Positions 22,439-36,055 of a stretch of DNA of 64,000 nt are shown piece by piece. The DNA is from Psilocybe azurescens (taxonomy: Eukaryota > Basidiomycota > Agaricomycetes > Agaricales > Agrocybaceae): positions 116,820-180,819 of the forward strand of contig JAJIRX010000684.1 of assembly GCA_023853785.1 (NCBI GenBank). Reading direction: 5' to 3'. The number at the start of each line of letters is the position of its first letter. Position 1 is the stretch's first letter. A program made the translations under genes and the position numbers. Below the pieces are notes generated by a model. It saw only the letters and a program-made list of their open reading frames with translations, was not told the DNA's origin and made no database searches.

Positions 22439-25400
22439 ATGACAAACTAGTCATTTAAAATTGATTGAAGTGTAGTGTTGACACACTCTGCATCAAATAT
22501 CTCAACAAATCAGAGCATGAGCCTGTAACACAAGTTGAGATGAACTTCAATGCAGAATTCCTGATCCAAGTTATAGAGCTCAAAAATCTGGCCAATATGA
22601 CAAGTTGCACAAATTCAGGAATATCTATAACCAGATGCAAAAGAACTTCAGGCTCTATAACAACAACACATGCCAGGAATTTCATTGACTATTGCTTTTC
22701 TTTATTGAAGCTTTTCACAATAATTTTAAAGCAATGAACATGGCTAGAAACAGCTGAGACACTTTATCTACATTCATTTAAAAACCACAGTCCATATGAT
22801 TAACTGAACTGGACACCTGCTTTAGTTACTGTGTGCAGGCACTACTCTTTAAATATATTTTAAAACTATTGCAGAGTTGCTTTCTACCATAGCAAGGTCT
22901 AATATTTTACAAAATCAGGATCATTCTGATAAGATGTTTGAGGATAAACATGATAAAGACCTAAGAGTAATTTTGATATGAAAATTGAGGAGAAACAATT
23001 TTTGTCAAACTGAAGGACATTGCACCTTAGCCTCTTTAGCAAGTACACCACAACTGGCTAAAGCTGATAATGGTTTGCTTCAATACATCAAACATCCTCA
23101 CTATAATTTTTGCCAGATCTACTTTCTCTATAATCTTTATCAAAACAATGAAAACTCTACATGCAGATCAAGACATCATGCAATGAAAGAAACTCATTAT
23201 AACTCTGGAATACTTTTCTTTAGCATTCAACTCGGACAATTGTTCTCTTTTCAAGAACAATACTGAAATTGTGCAATTTCTATAATATGCCACAGCCTCA
23301 AATTTTGTCTAGACAAATAAATAAGTCAACCAGGTCCTAGATAATTGGACAACTGCAACTGCAACATTGACTATCAAGCATGCAGAAAATGAGCTGCCCA
23401 ATTATTCAGCATCTGATTAAAATTCACCAACAACTTTGTGTTGATGATAAGGGATTCTATTATGCCTGGCTATTTTATGATCATAGAGTGTCTTATCAAA
23501 AAATTACATGCTGGAGGACCAAAGACCACACACCAAGTGCCATGTTGATTACCAAAGACATCATAATTATATATATAGTGCACACTTGTTTTGCCTTTGC
23601 AAGTATTTGCAAAGCAACAATCTAAAAGCCCAGTTTGTTATGAGACTTGTCTTGCAAGCCTCCTCAGTGTTAATGGTCCTGATGATGATGAGCAGTTCCA
23701 AAACTTATTGCAATATGTTATAAATTTAATGATTGATTTTTATGCACCAAAGTTGAGAAACAAGCCTGTTGATTTTATCAACTATATGGATGCATATTGC
23801 ACAACACACTTGTAGCTATTTTTCAGGTTTGACTACACTTTTTTTAGCAGCATAGAAATGCTGAAGGAGATGTCAATAAAATTGGATGTGCTTGTCAACC
23901 TAGTTAAAATTGATGTATGTATTTCATTCACTTAATTTTCATTTTCTAATATTCCAACTTTACAGCTTTGATGAAAGGAGTGATTGTGGTGATAGCAAAT
24001 GGTTTTTATTCTTTTTAAGTTTTGTATGACTGATTTATCTGGTCTGTACTTATTATTTTGCATATCAATAACACTGTATTTGGCTTTATATGCAATATAA
24101 ATATTTTGGACTGTATCTATAGTAGTGTGGGTGTTGTTGCCTAAGCAGCAAGCATGAAGACAAGTTATAGATAGAGGTGAAATCAACAGTGGGAATTTAA
24201 TGACAGACAAAACAAGTCTGCACTTGTAGTACACTCAAAGACATAGGTTTTATTAGCCTTTGATGACATGAATAAGTAGAATTAGGCTTGAAAAAGTAGT
24301 ATATACAGATGCATCCCAATGCTTTATTAAATAGACTGCAAATAAATTATTAATGCATGTTAATGTGTTCACTTATATTAATGTAAACTCATTGCCCTTA
24401 GGCTAAGACTCACTTGCTTTCATTTTTTCTCTACATCTTTGTCTCTTAAGAGGACATGCTAACAAACTCAGATTCACCATAATGTTAATAAAGATGCTAG
24501 TGTCATAGTACCTAACTCTGACTTTCCAATACTTCTAGCATTTTAAAGGTGTCTGCTGTCTGACAAACTCATCTGGCTTCTGTTCAGTGGTAAAGATGCA
24601 TATTTTCTTATCCAAATTTTGCCCAGCTGTTAAAGATACCTCAAGCACTCCACCCTATCACTGTTAACAAGTGGATCAACAAGGTAAAGTACTATGCTGC
24701 TCTACCTGTGGTGATGCACATCTGCCCTATTGGTCTTTTGAAATATCTATTTTGAAAGATCAGATTGAATGTATTTTAAATATGACACAAATAGAAATGA
24801 GCAAAACTTTAAATTTATTTGAAATTTCCTAATTACAATGCTTTATCAGGCATTTGTGAGAGAGCAAGATCTCAATAAATTTGCACTTACTTTCTGCCTT
24901 TGTGTTTTTTATGCTCAGGATTTTGCTATACTATATTGTCAGCCCTATTGTGATCATCAATAAATATACCAGAGAAGTAGAAGATACTTATGCACTCAAA
25001 TGGCTTCAAGTCAATGATCTTGAGCTGAGATTCTGGCAGCAGTAGTCAGATACTGGATTTAATTTTTGATTTTGTGGCCAATCTATCTAAGAATGTCTGA
25101 TAATGTTCTAAGATCAGAAAATGATGCCAGCCTATTTCAGTGAATAACTTTTACATATATAAGAGTGATCACATCAATCAAAACTTCCTGCATCTGGCAT
25201 GACAATCTCTATCTGTCCCTAGGTGAATTTCAAGCACATCTTCTCTTATAATACATATAGTCACAATTACTACTCATCAGAGCTTTCTGTCAAAGAGTTA
25301 CAGAGACTAAAAAGAATCCAGATAAGAAAAGTTCACCTTTGGAGAGATAGAGATAAAGACAAAAGTAGATTAGTATATAGAACTGTATACAATCAAGATG

Positions 25401-25599
25401 ATTTATTCAACTATAGTGAGAGACAAAACTGTTATAATGTTTTATGAATTTCAAGTAAACCAAAATAGCTTAGGAACTAAGTATGCTACAATATTGAAAT
25501 TTTAAACATATATAGCTCTGCATATTATCTACCTATATATATGATTATGTCATCATAATTTCTCTCTACACTATAAATTATTTAAAAGTACATATACTA
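22439..25599. other. AT-rich decayed repeat DNA, no intact gene
   Basis: About 3.1 kb. Short frames at 22465-22737, 23380-23815 and 25223-25447 (plus strand) have protein-like stretches (for example FINYMDAYCTTH) but many stops, and I cannot assign them. A minus-strand frame at 23932-24234 is equally unassigned. Probably very old transposon sequence. Confidence 0.4.
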
Positions 25600-25885
25600 T
25601 CAGGACAATACTAAAATCAGTGTGACAAGGCTACCAATAAAGACAAACATGAGAATAGGAGTAGAGGATGAGAAGAGGGCAGAAAATGAGGAGAGAGTAG
25701 AGGATAGAGTTGTGAGAAATTAATGATTTAAAGATTCACACTAATGATAGTGCAAATCCTAAAAGATTGAAGCTGAGAACCTACCTATAAAATATACAGT
25801 ATACTACTTTAGAGATGACTGACTAAACAGAAAAATAAATAAGTAATAAAGATTATGATGAGTATTAGTGTGAATGTGACTGCTC
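25600..25885 (-). repeat. Copia-type LTR fragment
   Basis: Inverted partial copy of the same LTR family: ACTAAAATCAGTGTGACAAG, the AGAGGATGAGAAGAGGG-type purine run, TCACACTAATGATAGTG, CCTAAAAGATTGAAGCTGAG, and the inverted TATA region near AGATGACTGACTAAACAG. The U3 part is missing or too diverged to recognise. Confidence 0.7.
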
Positions 25886-26049
25886 CTTGATCTGTTACCA
25901 TGACCATTGGCAAAGCTCCCATGCTCATAACAGGGCGCAGCAACTAGTCGAGGGAATGAATAACAGATAATAGTAGAGCCCTAAGCTCCTCCTTACAATC
26001 TAATCTTAAAAAGAACTCTAAATCTATGCTACAATCTATATATTTCAAT

Positions 26050-27492
26050 ATGAACACCATTAGTGGCACAGCACGAAACAGGAAAGCCACCCCAGAAAAT
26101 GGCATATCAGGCAGCAAAGACGCAACAAAGACACCCAGGCAACAGACCAGAGCCAACGGTCCTGCAGAACTGGTAGAAGGGATTGAGGTCATCAAGGGCT
26201 CCAAAGATGGATGAGTCTTTCTCAAAAATGCCAACTATTGGTACCAGAAGGCTGTCCCCTCACCATGGCTATGGCTGGATCCTGCCTCCACCAGGTCATG
26301 GAACTCTGCCAAACGTTCCATTATTAGTAATGCAAGGCATGAGGGCCCTGGCCTACCTGATGGAAGACGCAGATCAAGAAGAGGCAACACAAACATACCA
26401 CGATGGGTTCAACTCAGAGCTGGAATTCTTCATGTCAGAACTCACTCAACTCATCAAACACACACAAACAAAGGTTGACACAAAGCTAGAAGAAATCTCA
26501 AAAGTCACCGAAGACTTGGCAAAATCGGTCAGAACATTGGAACTGCAGAGGCAGAACACCATGCTTGAGCCTGTGCAAATATTGGGTCAGCCATTGTACA
26601 GCCAAATTCTATCCCAACTGCCTACTTCAACAAGCCCCAAAATGCTAGCAAGACATGGAATACAACGGTGTCAGCTTATGCTGAAGGGCATCAGATCCAA
26701 CTCCAGTATAGAGGGACTTGGTGACTGTGAAATCATGACAAACTTAACAGAGCGCTCAAGGAATCAGAATTGGCAGAGATTTACTTATGCTCAGCTACAA
26801 AAACAACACAATGAGGGATTACTAGTAGAATTTGATTTGGACTATGGAGCTGCATGGGGAAGGAAAGGGGAGAACATTGCCAAAATCTGCCAAGCAATTG
26901 GAAAGGGCATGGAGATGCAGAAGAGATCATACCAGCTGATCGCCAAGTTTGTGCCACTCAGCGTGGAACCAGGAGACCCCAACTTCATAGGAAAAGTAGA
27001 AGAATCAAACAGGATGGAAGCCGGAGTCATCACTTGATGCAATGGGCAAAGGCCGTCCCGAAAGACAAAAAGGCAAACCAGAAATGGGCTCACATTATTT
27101 TATCTACTGATAATGTTAACGAAGCTACCCAAATTATTGCCCTAGAAATCTACATTGCCAACAAGAAAGTTACGGTGGAAAATGCAAAGTCAACCCTATC
27201 TGATGCATGAAATGTCAAGGATATAATCATTATGCAAAAGACTGCAGTGCAGTGGGTGATATGTGTGGACAGTGCAGCAAGAAGGGCCATCAAACAAAAG
27301 AGTGCTCGAGCCAAAAGAAGTACTGTGTATCGTACAGGGGATCACACAAGCTACAACAGAATGTGCCCAACATTCCAGAAGAAAGCAGCTGACAAGAATC
27401 TAGTCACACCAGAGAACACCCTACCCTTTATACCCACGGATGAACCATGGACTTGGTCAACCAACCCAGATGTGCCACCTGGAGCAGCATGA
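26050..27492 (+). pseudogene. LINE ORF1 (gag-like, CCHC zinc knuckles), frame-broken
   Basis: Starts with MNTISGTARNRKATPENG and continues across overlapping frames (26183-27037, then 26854-27210, 27207-27392 and 27232-27492). It ends in a cysteine-rich block with three knuckle-like motifs: CQGYNHYAKDC, CGQCSKKGHQTKEC, and a third remnant around KYCVSYRGSHK. ORF1 proteins of Tad-type LINEs bind the element RNA. An in-frame TGA lies near 26211 and single-base shifts occur, so it is dead as assembled. Confidence 0.75.
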
Positions 27493-27928
27493 CAAGACAA
27501 AGCCAACATAGCAACAGCCAACCCACATCAGCAAAGCCAGAAAATACCTCATGAACAAACACACAGCAACGAGCAGAGATCGACACCATTGTCGCGAGCA
27601 GCCTCCAGCCCCCTGGCAACAGTAACCTCACCCAGTACATTGCCCGTCCCAGCCAGCACTGCTCAGCCTGACAGCCTGGGAGGCAACATGCCTGGAAGAT
27701 GGGGTGACACCCCCCTTGAAGATGGCGAGCTACCATCACTGCAATTCACTCAAAGTTAAAATGATGGAACAACAAGAGGGGCATCCAGATCTGAACCAGC
27801 TATGTATCCTACAGATAAACCTAAACAAGTCAGAGGTCACTCACAAAGAACTGCTGAACAGTGGTCTCAGCATGAAATATGATATAATATTAATTCAAGA
27901 ACCTCATATTACATTCTATGGTCATATA

Positions 27929-28133
27929 CAGTAGCTCAAAAACTGTCCCAATGTTTGGCACTTTCTCACTAATTGTTTAATAACTTGTGAAATAAATTAT
28001 GTAAAAGTCTGTAAATATTATATGTTATATTTTAACATGTGACTAACATATTTCTCACCAAGGTTACATGATTTTAACAAAACTGATTAAGTAATGGAAT
28101 TTACAAAATAATAAAACATTGGGACAGTTTTTT
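27929..28133. repeat. Left terminal inverted repeat of mariner copy A
   Basis: About 205 bp, matching the reverse complement of 29325-29529 with few differences. It contains the motif AAAACTGTCCCAATGTTT at 27939-27956 and its inverse at 28114-28131, so each repeat carries two facing copies of a probable transposase-binding site. Confidence 0.9.
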
Positions 28134-29324
28134 GACTCTCTATCTAGTACTTAGTATGGCCTCCCTTTGCCTTGATAACAGCCTCCATTCTCCTTGGCAT
28201 GCTTTCTATAAGCCTTTGGCATGTTTCTGAAGGTATTTCAGTCCATTCCTTTGCCAATCTCTCCCACAATTCAAATGCTCCTTTGGGTGGTGTCTCGTAG
28301 GTGTTCATTTGCCTTTTGAGGTAAACCCAAAGGTGTTCAATGGGGTTGAGATTAGGGGATTGGGGTGGCCACTCCATAACTTCAACATCATTGGCCAAAA
28401 CCATTCTTGAGCTTTTTGGAGGTGTGTTTGGGGTCATTATCCTGCTGAAAAATCCTTTTCCCCTCTGCCATCTCCATGTTGTCAAAGCTTTCATCCACCC
28501 CATGCTCCAAAATTTCACAGTATTGGTCTGCATTCATCTTCCCCTCAACCTCAGTGAGTGTTCCAACACCATTCCACCCCATACAACCCCATACCATGAG
28601 ATTGTTGCCCCCTCCATGCTTGACAGTTGGTGATGTTGTTCTATCTGAGATTGCTTCACCCTTGGGTTTCCATGTATAGACCCTTCCATCTGAGCCAATC
28701 CTGTTGATTTTTGTTTCATCTGACCAGAGTACTCTTTTCCAATCCTCCACAGTCCAGCCAACATGATTCTGGGCAAATTTTAGGCGTTTTTGACGGTGGA
28801 TAGCCTTGAGGAGGGGGCCGTTTTGATTTAACAACAGAGCAGAAGTTGTTTTCTTTGAGGGCATTTCTGACTGTTTGGGCACAAACAGGAGAGGGAATAG
28901 CATCATTGATGAAGTGTGTTGCCTGGACAGCATTGTCCAGCTTTCCTGTTTTGATTTGATGAAAAAGGACCTGTTTATCCTTGGGAGTAAGCTTGGAGGG
29001 ATGTCCACCTTTGTTGTTTTGAGGGTTTTCTTTGTTGGCATCCACTTCCCTCTTGATTCTTCCAACAGTAGACTTTCCCAAAGCAGTTTTAGACTCTATT
29101 TGACGAAGAGAATAGCCCTCTTCAAGAAGATTGAGGACAGAATTGTACTGAGAAGGTGTTGCAGGCTTCATGATGTGGTGGTTAAAGAGAAAGATGGTTG
29201 AACTTGAATTCAATATTGCAAATGTGTACAAATAGTGTCACATGACCTTGTTTAATTTTCTCACAATTTATACAAAGCAATTTGGCTTTCTACAAGCATG
29301 TAAAGCTATTATTTTATAGGGTCA

Positions 29325-29529
29325 AAAACTGTCCCAATGTTTTATTATTTTGTAAATTCCATTACTTAATCAGTTTTTGTTAAAATCATGTGACCTTGGT
29401 GAGAAATATGTTAGTCACATGTTAAACTATAACATATAATATTTTCAGACTTTTACATAATTTATTTCACAAGTTATTAAACAATTAGTGAGAAAGTGCC
29501 AAACATTGGGACAGTTTTTTGAGCTACTG
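29325..29529. repeat. Right terminal inverted repeat of mariner copy A
   Basis: Mirror of the left repeat. Inner site AAAACTGTCCCAATGTTT at 29325-29342 and outer inverse at 29501-29518, ending GAGCTACTG next to the duplicated TA. Confidence 0.9.
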
Positions 29530-32500
29530 TAATAACTAACAACTACTTCCATCAGATATACCCACCAGATCGACACACCGCAGACACAACAGTCTGATCA
29601 GGAATATGGATTAACAAGAAGCTAGATACTGGCAGCTGGAAAGAGATACCCATAACAGGTACCAATGATATCACCACCATACAGCTGAAAGGCCAATATG
29701 GACATCTCACCATATTCAACATATACAACCCATGTGACAAAGACGACACAACAAATGCACTGGACACCTTTCTCAACAACCAAGTGCAAGGTATAGTAGC
29801 AACAGAAACAGACCATATGATCTGGGCAGGCAATTTCAATTGACATCACCCATTATGGGACAAGGATGAGGATGACCGCCTATTCACTAGGGCAGCATTA
29901 TGAGCAGCTGACACACTAATAAATTTATTAGGGAAATATGAACTAACAATGATGCTACCAAAAGGCATACCAACGCTGGAGCACATGGTCACAGGCTGCA
30001 TATCATGACCGGACAATGTCTTTGCCTCAGCTGGACTACACGATAGGCTAACACAATGTGATGTCAACTTTGACTCCTGCCCAGCAAACACTGACCACTA
30101 TCCAATAGTCACCACTCTGGACCTACAACATGCAAGCACAGGAGGATTGCCATCCTACAACTTCTGCACAGCTGACTGGGAAGACTTCATAGGAAACCTA
30201 GAGATTAGGCTCAAGGAACTACCAGATGCAAGACCACTATACACAAAGGACGACATCAACCTTGCCACAAAGTCATTGAGGGAGGCCCTCCAGGACACAA
30301 TTCGGACCAGGATAAAGCTTCAAAAGCCACTGCCAGACAAGAAACGCTGGTGGACCAGTGAACTTGAGGATGCCAAGCAACACAAAAACAGGCTCGGAAG
30401 TCTCCACCACAAGCTATGAGCCTATGACAAGCACCCATGTCATCAACAATTCAAGGAAGCAAAATCCTCTTTTGCAAAATTGATCATTGAGACAAAAGGA
30501 AACACTGGAACAACTGGCTATCTGAGGCAAGTACAAAAGACATGTGGACAGCTAACAAATATCTAAAGAACCCAATTGGTGACAGAAGACAACCAAGGAT
30601 TCCGACACTGGAGGTAATTGACCCCTTTACTGACAAAAATCAGAAGTTGCAGCAAACAAGGAAAAGGCACAACTGTTCGCCTCCAACTTCTTCCCTAGGA
30701 AGCCAATCCAGTCAAACACACCCACCAACTTCAAATACCCAACTCCACTACCAGATGTGGGCCCAATCACAAAGAAACAAATCGAGAGGCAAGTGAAGCT
30801 GACTCTCCCCACACAAGGCATATGGACCAGATGAGATACCGTCACTACCCAGAAGAATGGAAGCAATCTATCACGGTTGTGCTTTGCAAACCCAACAAAC
30901 CCAACTACAAGACTGCCAAAGCCTACCGCCCAATTGCACTCCTAAACACCACCCCAAAGATTCTGACAGCAATAATTGCAGAAAACATCAGCCATCTGGT
31001 GGAAAAGCACAGCCTCCTTCCAAACACACACTTCGGAGGACACCCAGGCCGGACAACAACTGATGCTGTCCACTATCTCGTGCAGAAGGTGAAAGACAGT
31101 TGGAGAGATGGAAAAGTGGCCTCAATCCTCTTTCTTGACGTGAGAAGGTGCTTTCCTGAACATAGTCACAGACAGACTCATCCACAACCTCAAAAAGCAC
31201 AAGATCCCAGAGAACTATGTGAAGCTGATTAGAGAAATTCTCAATGAACGATGGACACAATTAAAATTCAACGACTACATCTCACCCTCATTCACTATTG
31301 ACAATGGCATTGGTCAAGGTGACCCATTATCTATGATTCTCTATATAATTTACAATGCTGATTTACTCAAAATTGTTAACAGAAACAATGGTGAAGATGC
31401 TATAGGATATGTCAATGATGTCACCATAATTGTGACAGGAGCCAACCTCGACAAAACAACAGACAAGATATCAATGCTAATGAATGACCAAGGTGGCAGA
31501 TTAGAATGGAGCAAAGAACACAATTCCCAATTTGAACTGTCAAAACTGGCCATAATGCACTGCCTACCCACCTACAAGGCCAAGCACAGCAACAGCAATC
31601 ATCTGAGACTGGAAGTCAATGGCACCCTAGTCAAAGAGGTCAAAAGCTTCAAACTACTCAGAATCCACATCGACAGCCAGCTCAAGTGGAACTGTCAACT
31701 CCAGAAAGCTGCCGAAAAAGCAACCAGATGGGTACAAAATTTCATTCGACTAACTAGACCTACTTCAGGCATAGAAGCAAGACTCATGCAACAGCTATAC
31801 ATTGCCACTGTCATCCCCAAAATGACTTATGGACTCGACATATGGTACATGCTGCCAACGAAACCAATAGGTCAGGCCCACAATGTTGGGTCAGTATCAG
31901 GCCTTCGTCAACTAATGCAAATTCAGCACAAAGCTGCTCTAGCAATTGCCAGTGGTCTCAGAACAACACCTAATGAACTTCTTGATGTGCATGCAGGTAT
32001 ACTTCCAATGGAACTGACACTACTGAAAATATATCACAGAGCCACAGTCAGACTGGCCACATTACCAGCCCAACACCCACTCCATCAAGTGATGCAAAGT
32101 ACATGACAATTAGCCCCAAACCTACGATACAAGACATCCATCGACAACCTTCTGCAGATATTTGACATAGACCCCTCACAATTCAAATCAATCCACCTGG
32201 CTGCAACCATACCAACATTCCACACCCCATTCACTGTACAAATCGACATCAATAGGGAAGACTCAATGACACACGAGTCATCAGACACAGCAAATTTCAA
32301 AGTATTCACTGACGGCTCTGGACACAGTGGCGGAGTGGGCGCATCTGCAGTACTCTACAGAAAAGGTCTTGCGACACCAATGGCCATCTCAAAGACACAC
32401 ATGGGTGACAAAACCAAACACAACACCTACAAAGCTGAAGCTGCAGGGGGTATCCTGGTCATGTGGCTACTTAAAGCGGCAAACATGACCCCAGCTGACA

Positions 32501-33230
32501 TTATTTCAATTTACATAGACAACCAGATGCTTCTCAACACAATAAAATTCCCAAAAGCAAAATCAGAACAGTGGCTAGTGAACGAAATCATTGACATTGC
32601 TAGGGAGGTCCCAGGACAAATTGAAGTGGCATGGATCTCAGGCCACACTGATGTCAAAGGTAACGAGGCAGCAGATCAAGTGGCCAAAGACGCAGCCAGC
32701 AGCGCCAGCAGCGCAAGAGAGGGATGCCCCCAGCGTCTCTGGAGGAAGCTCCCAATCAGTGCATCCACAGAGAAACAAGCATATAGAGAGGAACTGAAAA
32801 TGATATGGAAAGAAAGATAGGACAACTTTCCTAGGGCAGTCTGCTTCAGGCTCGTCAACCCCAACTTCTTGTTCGCAAAATTCAGGAAAATCAGTTTCAG
32901 TCTAAACAGAACGCAGTCCAGTTTGCTAGTACAGGTGTGTACCGGACACATCCCATTAAATGCTTATCTACACAGAATAAATAAATCCCCAATGAACAAA
33001 TGCCCCAATTGCTGGGAGCAATAAGGAGAACAAGCCACAGAAATGGTCAAACATTTCTTATTCGAGTGCAAGGCTTTCAGAAGACTATGAAGCAAAATGT
33101 ATCTCGAGCTCAAAACCGACTGTCCCAGCCTCGAGGAACTCACAACTAAACTACTGTACCATTTCCTTCAATTTGGCAGTCACACATCACGGTGCCTTTC
33201 AAAACGCTGAAATGTCATGATAGTCATGGC

Positions 33231-34087
33231 AAATTTAGTTGGGTGCCAAAATCATTTTGTGAAGCCAAAAAAGCTTCAAAAATGATCCAAAAATCGTAAA
33301 AAATTTCTTGAGGCGTATTTAACTGTATTTTAATCTTTTATATGTAATAATCTTAAAAAGACAAGTATCTACCCATTGCATCTTGCAGTCTGATGTCATT
33401 GAGCCATTGAAGCCAAAACAAGATGTACTCCCGCATTCTGACAGCTTGTGTCAGCTTCAACAATCGATAGGAAGAACACTATCATCTTCCCAGTTGTCCT
33501 TGTCATTGTTGATGGGCCTACAACATGCTATGCCATGCAGAACAAACAAAAAGAACAAGAGGACACAGGATGTTGCAATGTGTGGCTCCAAGATTGTGAA
33601 TGGGGGTTCAGGCTGTCCAACGAAGAGAAGTCGCCTTCAAAGTTAATTTCCCTGAGAAGGAACTGTGATGCAAAAGGCAAGGTATGAAGTATGAGTGGGA
33701 CTGCAGACAATGAGGGCAGCAATAGACAAATTGTAACAAAGGTTGCAGGCGACAAGGGCAACATGGCGAAGCTATCTGCAGTAAGAATTTTAGTTTTCAG
33801 TGCAGCAGGATGGGGAGAAACAGTCTGTATATTCTGGTCTGGCTTTTCTTCGCTCAAAATAAGGTGTGAGGATGTTGGTTACAAATGATCTCATGGTTGC
33901 TTGATTTGACCATGTTGAAATAGTTGTGCATAGGGATGAATTTAATAATTATTCCATACATACTATGAGCTCCTACAGAGCCTTTATATACTGTAAGTTA
34001 ATGTATCTACACTATTCTACTTATTTCCAGAGTTATCTACAAGTTATCTAATTACTAATCCAATGACTAAGTCCAATAAATATATTA
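33231..34087. other. Junction sequence between the LINE and the DDE element
   Basis: About 850 bases. Plus-strand frames at 33383-33687 (with KNTIIFPVVLVIVDGPTTCY) and the minus-strand frame 33857-33528 look partly protein-like but are unassigned. 33,950-34,085 is AT-rich and cuts off the DDE transposase reading frame. Confidence 0.4.
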
Positions 34088-35654
34088 CTAATTAATGGCA
34101 GATTGCTCATTCCCAACAGACCAGTATGTTTTTGTTCCAGAGAACTCAAACTTGAAGCCCACATTTATTGTGTTGGCATAGTTAGGTGAGGTTGCCACGG
34201 GCAAAGACAGCTTTGTCTTGCCTTGGTATATTGCTTGAAATGGCAGGATTGTTCCATCAGCTGTGACTGACACCATCAATGTGAATGCTCACTTTTCATC
34301 CATTCCAATGACAGCCACTTGTTTTGACCCTGTCTCAGCCCATGTCATTTGGTTCCCAGGCATGTAAACAAGTTGGGTCTGGTCTGAATTCACATAGAGT
34401 ATGGTGAGTATGTCTTCTTCTTTGATTTGGTATGACTTTCAGAAGAATGACTGCTCACATTGATCCCTCCCCAGTCCTTAGGGCGCTTCTGGGCAGCCTG
34501 GGTGGCTTTTTGAAGGCTCCACAAAAGCAGTCCATGCAAGAATTTGTGCACAAAGGAGTCAGAGACATGAAATGTTGAACCATCTTTGAATTTTTGTTGA
34601 ATATGGAAGGGTTCATTTGAATGATCATTGCTGCGATAATCACCCGAGCTGTGATGAGGCTTACAGTCATGCTATTCTTGCACAAAAGGTAAGCTGTTCT
34701 TTGATTGCTTCCACAATTTCAGGATGTCCAGACTGAAAAGAATGTGTTAGGTTGTCAATCAAATAGATACCAACCCTGGCTCACCAGAACCCCCTGACGA
34801 CCACCATTATTATGACCTGGACTATTGCCGTCTTCAACCCACTGCAGTACTGACTCCTTCCATCGAGCTTTTCTACTTGACCGGTCGATCCACCTGTCAA
34901 TTGTGGTTTGGTTAATCTTGGCAAAGGTTACTGGATTGCGACTCTCAGTCTGTTTGCAATATCCGATGCTCCCATCTTGGAGCTTGCCTGCTTTGCAGCA
35001 ATAGCAATTTGGGTCCAACAAAATGGTGTGAGCCAGTTATGGTATTTGGTGGGACAAGGTTCATGTTTCTGCTTCCAACCTTGAGGTTTATGGCTCTGAG
35101 TATGGAACTTTTCTTGTAGTTGCCTCACTGGTCATGTCAACTTGGTGATCTTCTGTTTGACCTTTCGGGTGCTTGGATCTATGGAATCTTTGAGTTCCAT
35201 TTCGATAGCCTATATATAGTCTAGTTAGACATTTTGTGTCTTCTTTTGTCTGACCTTACCTTTCACTTAGTCCCTCTTGAACTGCATACACCAGTCCTAA
35301 CCTCTTGATTCTTCAGCAACTGCCTTCTTTTCTGTTGGCAAAAGCATGCCAGGTCTCTTTCATGTTGCTTCTTCTTGATCTCCTGGGTTTTTGCCATGAT
35401 CATCAAGTGACCTCGTATTTGCAGCTCTATTGTCTTCTCTTTCAAAGTATGCCTTCTTATCTTCTGCCCTTCCTTTTGAAAAGAATTTGAGCAATCCAAA
35501 TTTAGGTTCCTCACCCAGGTCCTCTGCATCTTTTGCAGTCGTAAATGCATTCCAAATTGCTGAAGCAATTTTTTATAAGTTTTGGCTTTTTCTTTTCAGC
35601 TGCATGAGGCGATCCTTCAGGCATCAAAGCTGCTTTGAACTGGATGCAATCTGA

Positions 35655-35760
35655 CAAGGTGGAGTGACTAGACAAGGAGATGGGGTGAATGGACAAGGTG
35701 GGGTGAATGGACAAGGTGGGGTGAATGGATGAGAGGCAGGGCAAATGGACGAGGTGATGG
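35655..35760. repeat. Short tandem repeat (about 18-bp unit)
   Basis: Imperfect tandem copies of GGACAAGGTGGGGTGAAT, at least four units with decayed ones on either side. It lies between the DDE and Ulp1 coding segments. On the minus strand it encodes IHPTLS-type repeats. Confidence 0.85.
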
Positions 35761-36055
35761 GAAGGTATGATCTATTTCCAATGTTTCAGTTGGACTCAAT
35801 GGTGCAATGATTGAATCACTCTCCTTCTTTCCAGCATGATATTCATCTTCAACTGTAGTTGCCCTTGGAGACCATAGTGGGCTATAACCTCTACCTCATC
35901 ATCAGATGACTCCGGACCAGCCCCAGCTTCAAAGGTAAACTGGTATTGCTCCGCAGCTGCATCAAGCGACTAATATTCATCAGTAAGAAGACCTGATCAG
36001 TTGTGATCTTGGCTTACCTTCTCACTATGATGTTCTGTGACACAAAGAAACATTT

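Larger units (their letters stand above)
27929..29529 (-). mobile_element. Tc1/mariner-type transposon, copy A
   Basis: 1,601 bases, inserted at a TA dinucleotide duplicated on both sides (27927-27928 and 29530-29531). Terminal inverted repeats of about 205 bp begin CAGTAGCTCAAAAA. Minus-strand transposase pieces: MKPATPSQYNSVLNLLEEG and an HTH-like SLRQIESKTALGKSTVGRIK, then GWTVEDWKRVLWSDETKI with the first catalytic Asp, FQQDNDPKHTSKK with the second, and WPPQSPNLNPIEHLWVYLK with the Glu (DD34E type). The frame is broken near 28,835 (a C5 run) and near 28,400, so no full transposase can be read. Confidence 0.95.
26050..33230 (+). mobile_element. Tad-like non-LTR retrotransposon (LINE), decayed, split by a mariner element
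   Basis: Two-ORF LINE on the plus strand. ORF1 carries CCHC zinc knuckles; ORF2 carries an APE-type endonuclease, reverse transcriptase and RNase H, then a Cys/His-rich tail near CPNCWEQ. The order EN-RT-RNase H fits the Tad/I group of fungal LINEs. A Tc1/mariner copy (27929-29529) interrupts the endonuclease region. Stops are mostly TGA, often at positions where Arg is expected. The ends are approximate: no clear A-tail was found near 33,230. Confidence 0.85.
27740..33230 (+). pseudogene. LINE ORF2: endonuclease, reverse transcriptase, RNase H (interrupted)
   Basis: Endonuclease start LCILQINLNKSE and IILIQEPHI (27,800-27,910), resumed after the mariner copy with WAGNFN-stop-HHPLWDKDED (GNFN motif at about 29,825-29,860) and NTDHYPIVTTL. 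RT: YRPIALLNTTPKILTAII, GGHPGRTTTDAVHYLV, a frame shift near 31,150, IGQGDPLSMILYIIYNADLL and the active-site box, which reads YVND (31408-31419) instead of YVDD/YADD. RNase H (32,290-32,720) keeps its four acidic residues: FTDGSG, YKAEAAG, IYIDNQ, NEAADQVAK. TGA stops at 29841, 29901, 30006, 30417 and 32104 sit mostly where Arg is expected. Confidence 0.85.
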
